Source of the DNA: Paenibacillus guangzhouensis
Lineage (GTDB): Bacteria; Bacillota; Bacilli; Paenibacillales; Paenibacillaceae
Assembly: GCF_009363075.1 (NCBI RefSeq)
Contig: NZ_CP045293.1
Location: forward strand, 1,798,001 to 1,862,000
Direction: 5' to 3'
Length of the DNA: 64,000 bases
Part shown: in pieces, positions 56,427-64,000 of the stretch
Position numbering within the stretch: the stretch's first letter is position 1
How the letters are laid out: every line of letters starts with the position of its first letter
The notes under the pieces: generated by a model
Databases searched by the model: none
The model's input: only the letters and a program-made list of their open reading frames with translations
Told to the model about the DNA's origin: nothing
Program-made: the position numbers and the translations under genes

Positions 56427-57491
56427 CTATACATTTAGGTCCATCAATTGTTTGTACAATTGTCTCGCGATGGATACATCGGTCGTGCCATGCACGAGCG
56501 CCCTGCCGTCTACAAAGAGTACGATTCGCAGCTCTTCCTGATGCGCGCTTATTAGGAAGTCATTGATGAGATCAATGCGCATCGGGAGAGCATGATCATG
56601 ACCTATTCGCTCGGATAGCTGTACGAGGTTCAGCTTCAAGGCTTCCGCAGGGCGAATATGAACGGTATCACGCCCACAGAGAATGGCTGCTTTCTCTGCC
56701 GTCGATGCCTGGAGATAGGGATAAACAGCATGTTCGCCGCAGCTAGGGCAATCGCGTTTCTTCATTGATTGAATTTGTACGGCACTATAATGATTATTCC
56801 ATAGATCGAACGACACCAGCTTGCGGCGAAGCGCCTCGCGATTTCCAGTTAGGAGCTTCAAAGCTTCTGCCGTCTGGTGTGCAACGACCATCTGGACTGC
56901 AGGCACGATGATGCCATCCGTATCACAGCTATCTCCACTACCTGGGATGAGATCCATCATACAGCGAAGACAGGGGGTTACTCCCGGAAGAATGGTGTAG
57001 GATAGGCCATAGCTCCCGCTACATGCGCCGTATATCCATGGGATTCGGTACTTCACGGCAAGATCATTCAAGATGAAGCGGGTCTCGAAGTTGTCACAAG
57101 CATCCATGATGAGATCAACATCCCCGATCAGGCGTTCCAAGTCTTCGCCGCGCGCATCGAGAACGTAAGCATCGATCTCAGCATCCGCATGTATATGCTC
57201 TAAATGCCGCTTGGCCGCAATAGCTTTGGGCAGACGCTGCTTAACATCTTCTTCCGTATACAGCTGCTGACGCTGCAGATTGCTCCATTCCACATAATCG
57301 CGATCTATAATCGTTATTCGTCCTACGCCCGCTCTAACGAGCGATTCAGCACTTGCGGAGCCGAGTGCACCAGCACCTACCATGAGGACATGGCTCTTGG
57401 CTAGCCGTTGTTGCCCCACTATCCCGATTGGCGAGAATCGCATCTGGCGTGAATATCGATCATAAGAGATGTGGTCTTGCTCTCCGATCAT
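56427..57491 (-). CDS. thiF: ThiS adenylyltransferase with extra C-terminal domain
   Basis: 354 aa E1-like enzyme: [60 protein letters not shown]. Zinc Cys in CLRC and CPSC. It adenylates the ThiS C-terminus before sulfur transfer. The last ~90 residues ([19 protein letters not shown], then [15 protein letters not shown]) match the tail of the MoeB-like protein at 39824. It overlaps thiG by four bases. Confidence 0.92.
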   Translation of the reverse strand: MIGEQDHISYDRYSRQMRFSPIGIVGQQRLAKSHVLMVGAGALGSASAESLVRAGVGRITIIDRDYVEWSNLQRQQLYTEEDVKQRLPKAIAAKRHLEHIHADAEIDAYVLDARGEDLERLIGDVDLIMDACDNFETRFILNDLAVKYRIPWIYGACSGSYGLSYTILPGVTPCLRCMMDLIPGSGDSCDTDGIIVPAVQMVVAHQTAEALKLLTGNREALRRKLVSFDLWNNHYSAVQIQSMKKRDCPSCGEHAVYPYLQASTAEKAAILCGRDTVHIRPAEALKLNLVQLSERIGHDHALPMRIDLINDFLISAHQEELRIVLFVDGRALVHGTTDVSIARQLYKQLMDLNV

Positions 57492-58255
57492 ATGGTAACC
57501 ATTCCCTCAAGCGGACTGCTCGCCGAGGCGTACCTTTTAACCGGAATACGACCGGCTTCAAAGGCTAATCGCCCTGCTTCGATACCCTGTTTCATCGCAA
57601 GAGCCATGCGGACAGGATCGCCGGCGCCAGATACAGCTGTATTTAGCAGAACACCATCCGCGCCCAGTTCCATCGCATACGCCGCATGCGACGGGGCACC
57701 AATGCCTGCATCGACAATGACTGGCACGACCGCTTGCTCAATGATGAAGCTTAAATTAATGGGGTTAATTATTCCTTGTCCCGAGCCTATTGGGGAAGCA
57801 CCCGGCATGACGGCATGCACGCCCATCAATTGAAGACGCTTGGCGAGCTGCACATCATCTGAGATATAAGGCAGTACGATAAACCCTTCATCAAGCAGTA
57901 TCTCACAGGCCTTCACTGTCTCTATCGGGTCAGGCAGCAGCGTCTTCAGATCGCCAATCACTTCGACCTTGATCATATCGCATAAACCTGAAGCCTTCGC
58001 CAATCTTGCGATGCGTACCGCTTCTTCCGCAGTAGAAGCGCCTGCCGTATTGGGAAGCAGAGTATACTTCTTCAGATCGAGCATTTCTAGAAAGTTCGGT
58101 TGACTCGGCTCAAAAATATTCATCCGCCGCACAGCGAAGGTTAGTATTTCCGTCCCCGACTGCTCAACCGCTTCACGCTGCACGTCAAAGTTCGGGAATT
58201 TCCCGGTTCCAAGCAAGAGCCGAGAAATAAATGTATGTGGTCCAATCGTTAGCAT
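57488..58255 (-). CDS. thiG: Thiazole synthase
   Basis: 255 aa. ATG at 58255 after GGAGG in the thiC-thiG gap; the longer frame has no site. [20 protein letters not shown], the Schiff-base Lys in [17 protein letters not shown], and [20 protein letters not shown]. It condenses DXP, glycine imine and ThiS-thiocarboxylate to the thiazole. Confidence 0.95.
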   Translation of the reverse strand: MLTIGPHTFISRLLLGTGKFPNFDVQREAVEQSGTEILTFAVRRMNIFEPSQPNFLEMLDLKKYTLLPNTAGASTAEEAVRIARLAKASGLCDMIKVEVIGDLKTLLPDPIETVKACEILLDEGFIVLPYISDDVQLAKRLQLMGVHAVMPGASPIGSGQGIINPINLSFIIEQAVVPVIVDAGIGAPSHAAYAMELGADGVLLNTAVSGAGDPVRMALAMKQGIEAGRLAFEAGRIPVKRYASASSPLEGMVTI

Positions 58256-58268
58256 AAGGATACCTCCC

Positions 58269-60197
<1,929 letters not shown>

Positions 60198-60201
<4 letters not shown>

Positions 60202-61346
60202 ATCCCCACCCCCGTCATTTCTTGATCCTTCGACCACCGCATCGCAGGAACTTGAAAAGCTGTAAGATCCGCAGCAAGCTCTATTCCTTCCACAAGATCC
60301 GCCATCACGCTGCCTGTTAACGGACTAAGCAGTATCCCATTACGGTAGTGTCCGGCTGCGATCATCAGACCCGCGAGCTCAGGGTGGTTCCCTATATACG
60401 GCAGTCCCTGTGGGGTCTGAGGTCTTAAACCACTCCATGTCCTGATCCACGTAGCGCCTCGAATTGAAGGGATTAAACGTTCGGCTACCCCCATTAAAGC
60501 GAGGATGCCGCCTACGGTCACATGTCGCTGCATCGTATGCGGTGTTACTGTCGCGCCAATCAACAGCTCGCCGTTCGCTTTTGGAACGAGGTAGCAATTG
60601 TCGGTATAGATGGTTCTTCGAATCAACGGCTTGTTCGTCCTCACCGCGATACATTCACCTTTGACTGGATAGAGCGGCAGGTCGTATCCAACTGTCCGAA
60701 GCAAGGCCTGAGACCAGATGCTGGAGGCGATAATAACCTGTTGGCATCGGTGAATACCGTCTTGCATACGGACTCCGGTAATCCTGCCACCTTCGCGAAG
60801 AAGTTCTTGTACTTCCGAATGTTCACGAATTTCTGCGCCGAGCGCGGCTGCTGCGCTGGCATAGGCTAATGTGAGTGAAGGTGCCACGACCTGATGGTCA
60901 TTTTCTAGATACAGCGCGCCATAGACATCGCTGGCTAACGTACCCTCCAATGCGAGCGCTTCTTGCGCTGACAACCACTGGGCGGATTCTCCCGATTGCC
61001 GCTGCAATTCGGCCTGTGCATGATATCGAAGGACATCTTCTTCGGAGGTAGCAACACGAAGCAACCCTTGCTGTACGAGACCGATTTCCATACCGCTATG
61101 CGCTTGTAGATCCGCCGTCAACGCAGGGAACATAGCTCGACTCTGGCGAGCCCAATCGAACAACGGCACAGAATCGATAAATTCCGCTTGCGCTGCCAGC
61201 ATCCCAGCTGCAGCACTCGAAGCTTCAGAGGCAATACGTCCCCGCTCTAAGAGTCGAACTTTGATGCCTCGCTTAGATAGATGATAAGCAATCGAACATC
61301 CGATGACACCGCCGCCGACGATGATAACATCAACTGTTTGCTCCAT
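60198..61346 (-). CDS. thiO: Glycine oxidase
   Basis: 382 aa FAD enzyme: dinucleotide motif VIIVGGGVIGCSIAYHLSKR, later GLRPQTPQGLPYIGNHPELA and AAGHYRNGILLSPLTGSVMA. It supplies glycine imine for thiazole formation. It overlaps tenI by 17 bases. Confidence 0.94.
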
Positions 61347-61953
61347 ATCCTGACCTTCTTTCGTTAAGCTTTGACTTATATTGCCTAGCTGCTGCTAGGG
61401 GATCGGGTGCATGCAGAATGCCGCTGATCACGGCGATCCCTCGAGCTCCATGATCCATCACATCATGTACCTGGTCTGGTCCAATCCCACCAATTGCAAT
61501 GACCGGGATCGATACAGAGTCGGCTACTTCTTGTAGGGACACAAGTCCTCGCGGTGACCGTCCTGGCTTGGAATAGCTTGCAAAGACGTGTCCGTAGAAC
61601 AGATAATCCGCACCTTCCTCTTCACTCCGGATGGCTTCCTCCACCGAATGCACGGATCGTCCTATGCGATATTCTGGTGATAATCGCTTAACGTGTGGAG
61701 TCGGTAAGCTGTGATGCGCCAGATGGATCCCACCAATCCTTGCTGCCAACGCCACATCCACGCGGTCGTTGATAACCAGCTTTTTGGCTGGAGTCCCTTT
61801 TTCCAGCATCCATGCAATCGCCCCATATAGCTCGACAGCCGTACAATGCCTCTCTCGAAGATGAATGGCGTCCACATAGGAATGAATCTGTATAGCGATG
61901 GCTGTGAATTCTGACAGAGGCATCGAGCCGGAAGATATTACATGTAGTTCCAT
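61330..61953 (-). CDS. tenI: Thiazole tautomerase (ThiE paralog)
   Basis: 207 aa. ATG at 61953 after AAAGGAG; the longer frame runs into the riboswitch terminator and is rejected. AIHLRERHCTAVELYGAIAW, VINDRVDVALAARIGGIHLA and GADYLFYGHVFASYSKPGRS follow ThiE/TenI. Position at the head of tenI-thiO-thiS favours TenI, as in B. subtilis, over ThiE. It aromatises the thiazole product of ThiG. Confidence 0.85.
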   Translation of the reverse strand: MELHVISSGSMPLSEFTAIAIQIHSYVDAIHLRERHCTAVELYGAIAWMLEKGTPAKKLVINDRVDVALAARIGGIHLAHHSLPTPHVKRLSPEYRIGRSVHSVEEAIRSEEEGADYLFYGHVFASYSKPGRSPRGLVSLQEVADSVSIPVIAIGGIGPDQVHDVMDHGARGIAVISGILHAPDPLAAARQYKSKLNERRSGYGANS

Positions 61954-61980
61954 GATACTTGAGCTCCTTTCTTGGAACGC

Positions 61981-62143
61981 AAAAAGACCACTTTTCCGCA
62001 GAAAAGTGGTCGTCAAGCTCCATAAATAACCCTCACAAAAAGGATGAAGCGAGCCTCAACACTTCCCTACGCTGGTATTAACCAGATCAGGTTCGAAGGG
62101 TCCGGATCATCCGTCTCAGCCATTGCAGGCTCCCCTAGTGTGT
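61981..62143 (-). promoter_or_regulatory. TPP riboswitch (thi box) with terminator
   Basis: On the minus strand the aptamer (62143-62061) contains GGCTGAGA and ACCTGATCTGGTTAATACCA followed by GCGTAGGGAAGT, the two conserved TPP-binding parts. The expression platform is a strong hairpin at 61986-62011 (GACCACTTTT with AAAAGTGGTC) followed by TTTTT, 28 bases before tenI. TPP binding should favour termination and shut the operon. TATATT at 62165-62170 fits a -10 box. Confidence 0.95.
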
Positions 62144-62231
62144 AGTGCTTATCAAGTTACGAACAATATAGCACAATCATTCTTTGTTGAATAGCATTAT
62201 TTTACAACAATTAGAAAATAGGACACAGGTA

Positions 62232-62564
62232 CTATGCGATTGGCGTGCCATTCGGAAGCGGTTGGTCCGGCTGCAAGAGCACGACATCCCCCTCTTCAGG
62301 GACGCCTCCAATGACCAGTACCTCGGATTTGAATCCCGCGATTCGTCTAGGCGGGAAGTTCACGACCGCGATAACCTGACGCCCTGGTAGTTGCTCGGGT
62401 ATATATCTTTTCGTAATTTGTGCCGAGGATTGCTTAATTCCCAGATCGCCGAAATCGATCATCAATTTAATTGCCGGTTTCCTAGCTTCTGGGAATGGTT
62501 CCGCATGAATCACAGTACCAACGCGAATATCTAACTTTAGAAAATCTTCAAGTTCTGCTGTCAA
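62232..62564 (-). CDS. csaA: CsaA, tRNA-binding-fold chaperone
   Basis: 110 aa, normal length. [20 protein letters not shown], then [19 protein letters not shown] and [20 protein letters not shown] are the OB-fold blocks of CsaA, a dimeric secretion-related chaperone that resembles the C-terminal domain of MetRS. Monocistronic. Confidence 0.92.
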   Translation of the reverse strand: MTAELEDFLKLDIRVGTVIHAEPFPEARKPAIKLMIDFGDLGIKQSSAQITKRYIPEQLPGRQVIAVVNFPPRRIAGFKSEVLVIGGVPEEGDVVLLQPDQPLPNGTPIA

Positions 62565-62588
62565 GTGTAGGCCTCCTGTCAGTTACGT

Positions 62589-62616
62589 AGTTTACATAAT
62601 TATTGTTTCGTAATCT
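62589..62616. repeat. dif-like site 1
   Basis: AGTTTACATAA, spacer TTATTG, then TTTCGTAATCT. Outer GTAG and CTAC are inverted. The first arm is the reverse complement of TTATGTAAACT, the XerD arm of Bacillus dif. Confidence 0.65.
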
Positions 62617-63158
62617 ACTGAACAATGTGTATGTATGATACATACTAAAAATCTCATAACTTTCACAATTCACAAATGAATAATTATGCAATAAGTGTTG
62701 TTTGCTCCAGACGTTATCTCACCTAACGAGGAACAAATCGTTGCTCGTCCAACATGCTATAACTTACTAGTAATGGGTATATATAGTGACACACGGTAGC
62801 CTTCGGTGCTACAGCAAATATATCAGGAGTAACTCTGTAACGTCAATGTCTGACCGTAAACAACGTATTCGGCTTTGTTGTATCACCTTTCCCCGAATGT
62901 GAAATGATGCTTTCGCTCATCTTAATCCAACAAGACATCCATACGTATATCTTACTACTCCTCAATAAAACGTCAGTAACTTATTTAATCACATTCCTTT
63001 GGATGGTACGTATTACATGATAAACAACCGCAATCAGAGAATCACAATGTTGAATAAACATGCATAATTTCCACAAGCGCCATTTTACGTACGCAAAGCG
63101 CCTCGGAATCACCTTCTTCGGGGAGCGGTTGAATGATGTGTCTTGAAACGAGGTCATT

Positions 63159-63186
63159 AGTTTACATAATATTAATTATGTCTCTA
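63159..63186. repeat. dif-like site 2
   Basis: AGTTTACATAA, spacer TATTAA, TTATGTCTCTA. Arms ACATAA and TTATGT are perfectly inverted around six bases; outer ATTAG and CTAAT also pair. Same orientation as site 1. Confidence 0.75.
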
Positions 63187-63327
63187 ATCTCTCTTAGTGT
63201 TTTTTACCTAGTCCATGCAGAATTCTGATTTTCACTTGAATATCTAACTTCAATCGTTCGTATTGCTGTTCCCATTTAATTATCTTCCTTTCCCTTGACA
63301 AAATTCATCACGATTGGCCTAGAAAAA

Positions 63328-63357
63328 GCCGCCTCCAACGGGTGGAGAACGGCTACT
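63328..63357 (-). terminator. Terminator of the right-end recombinase
   Basis: On the minus strand AGCCG, CTCCA, a loop, TGGAG and CGGCT followed by TTTTT. It lies downstream of site 3, so site 3 is transcribed with the recombinase. Confidence 0.75.
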
Positions 63358-63365
63358 GACACATT

Positions 63366-63393
63366 AGTTTACATAATAATGTTTATGTTAATT
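63366..63393. repeat. dif-like site 3, touching the recombinase stop codon
   Basis: AGTTTACATAA, spacer TAATGT, TTATGTTAATT. It ends at the base next to the stop codon of the recombinase. Same orientation as sites 1 and 2. Confidence 0.75.
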
Positions 63394-64000
63394 TTATTCT
63401 GTTCTGCTCACCGAAGGAATTTTACCTGTAAATTTATCCATGGCCATCCTCATCTGTTTATTATCGATATGGGTGTAAATTTGCGTCGTTTCAATGCTCG
63501 CATGTCCTAGCAACTCTTGCAGCGTTCGGATGTCTGTCCCGCTCCGGATTTGCATGGTGGCGAACGAATGGCGCAGCTTATGGCTAGATAAACGCGTATT
63601 CATCAGCTCAGGCAGTTCGGCTTTGAGCTTCTCGAATGTCTGATCCGCTACCGTCTGTATCATCCGGATGGATAATCGACGTCCGAATTGAGAGATGAAG
63701 AAGGCCTGCTCTTTCCCTTGATTTGGGGAGCGGCGTTCCTCCAGTGTGCGAATTAGAATCTGATGCAGTTCGGCAGGAAGCGGGATCACGCGCCATTTGC
63801 GTCCTTTACCAAGGATGTGTATTGAACCGTCCTGATGCAGATCTTGGATATTCATGCGATGAATTTCCCCAACGCGCAATCCTGCAAATGCCATGAGAAG
63901 AAGGATCGCCACATTGCGATTCTGGTACTTCCCTTCTACTCGATCGAAGAAATGATGGAGCTGGTTCTCTTCCAAATACGTCGGAATCCGATTTTTAACT
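63394..64000 (-). CDS. Tyrosine recombinase, C-terminal part (window edge)
   Basis: The frame is open to the edge (VKNRIPTYLEENQLHHFF), so the N-terminal core-binding domain is outside. The catalytic domain is complete: Arg in MAFAGLRVGEIHRMNI, Lys in HILGKGRKWRVIPLP, His-x-x-Arg in SSHKLRHSFATMQIRSG, His in LLGHASIETT and Tyr in QIYTHIDNKQMRMAM. XerC/D-like, but a different lineage from the enzyme at 15156. The three dif-like sites just downstream are probable substrates or relics of its activity. Confidence 0.88.
   Translation of the reverse strand, partial: VKNRIPTYLEENQLHHFFDRVEGKYQNRNVAILLLMAFAGLRVGEIHRMNIQDLHQDGSIHILGKGRKWRVIPLPAELHQILIRTLEERRSPNQGKEQAFFISQFGRRLSIRMIQTVADQTFEKLKAELPELMNTRLSSHKLRHSFATMQIRSGTDIRTLQELLGHASIETTQIYTHIDNKQMRMAMDKFTGKIPSVSRTE

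Larger units (their letters stand above)
62565..63393. other. 800-bp non-coding region with three dif-like sites
   Basis: No credible gene. The only plus-strand frame (63295-63510) lies in antisense over the recombinase end. The region has three copies of AGTTTACATAA, described separately, and one terminator. The rest is AT-rich with no tandem repeats. Confidence 0.7.

Noticed and set aside
61954-62016. N-terminal extension of TenI (and of the 110-aa frame at 61688-62023)
   Set aside because: These frames run through the riboswitch terminator; a good ribosome site precedes the ATG at 61953.

Overview
The window looks like chromosome of a spore-forming Bacillales bacterium, most likely Paenibacillus or a close relative. 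Pointers are two complete GerA-type germinant receptor operons, a CotS-like coat kinase, YjcZ-type small proteins, an S-layer-homology (SLH) protein, a LtaS-type enzyme, and purine-rich ribosome binding sites throughout. There are no rRNA or tRNA genes.

Left third (about 0.7-21 kb), accessory. The genes are AT-rich and almost all on the plus strand: acetyltransferases, a CPCC zinc protein, an ABC transporter, a DinB protein, an SLH protein, a NUDIX hydrolase and unknown membrane proteins. Most are separated by one copy of an approximately 85-bp repeat. Each repeat has a left box (core TAACGGGACACTATAG), a GC-rich hairpin (often a terminator) and a right box (core TAACGGGCAGTTTAG). Cassette stop codons fall inside or just before the left box. 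The array stops at a half repeat beside a XerC/D-like tyrosine recombinase (15156-15998), followed by a broken tandem copy, a second dead recombinase and another broken gene. Past these, a four-gene minus-strand block (18482-20792) has a repeat in matching minus orientation at its 3' end and a right box near its 5' end. The layout is integron-like, but the repeats are not classical attC sites and the enzyme is not IntI-like. I rate this the best candidate for an undescribed system. A second boundary repeat family (S1/S2) flanks the NUDIX gene, and an IS110-family element with a possible bridge-RNA region lies inside the array.

Middle (21-49 kb), core-like with higher GC: gerA-gerB-gerC operon (minus), argC, DUF2935 protein, CotS-like kinase, glycolate oxidase glcD-glcF with a divergent FadR-type regulator, several decayed genes, a molybdenum operon (moeB-moaD-moaC-moaE-moaA-modA-modB plus a broken ywiC-like gene), a serine hydrolase, a WG-repeat protein and a second germination operon (gerA-gerC-small protein-gerB).

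Right (49-64 kb): a very large GH89 alpha-N-acetylglucosaminidase gene with cohesin-like and dockerin modules, broken by two frameshifts and a nonsense codon; a LtaS-like sulfatase; the thiamin operon tenI-thiO-thiS-thiC-thiG-thiF behind a TPP riboswitch with a visible terminator; csaA; and an 800-bp non-coding stretch with three dif-like sites leading to a second tyrosine recombinase that runs off the window. Two systems of recombinase plus short repeated sites therefore sit within 50 kb.

Several genes carry single-base frameshifts, so some pseudogene calls could reflect assembly errors.
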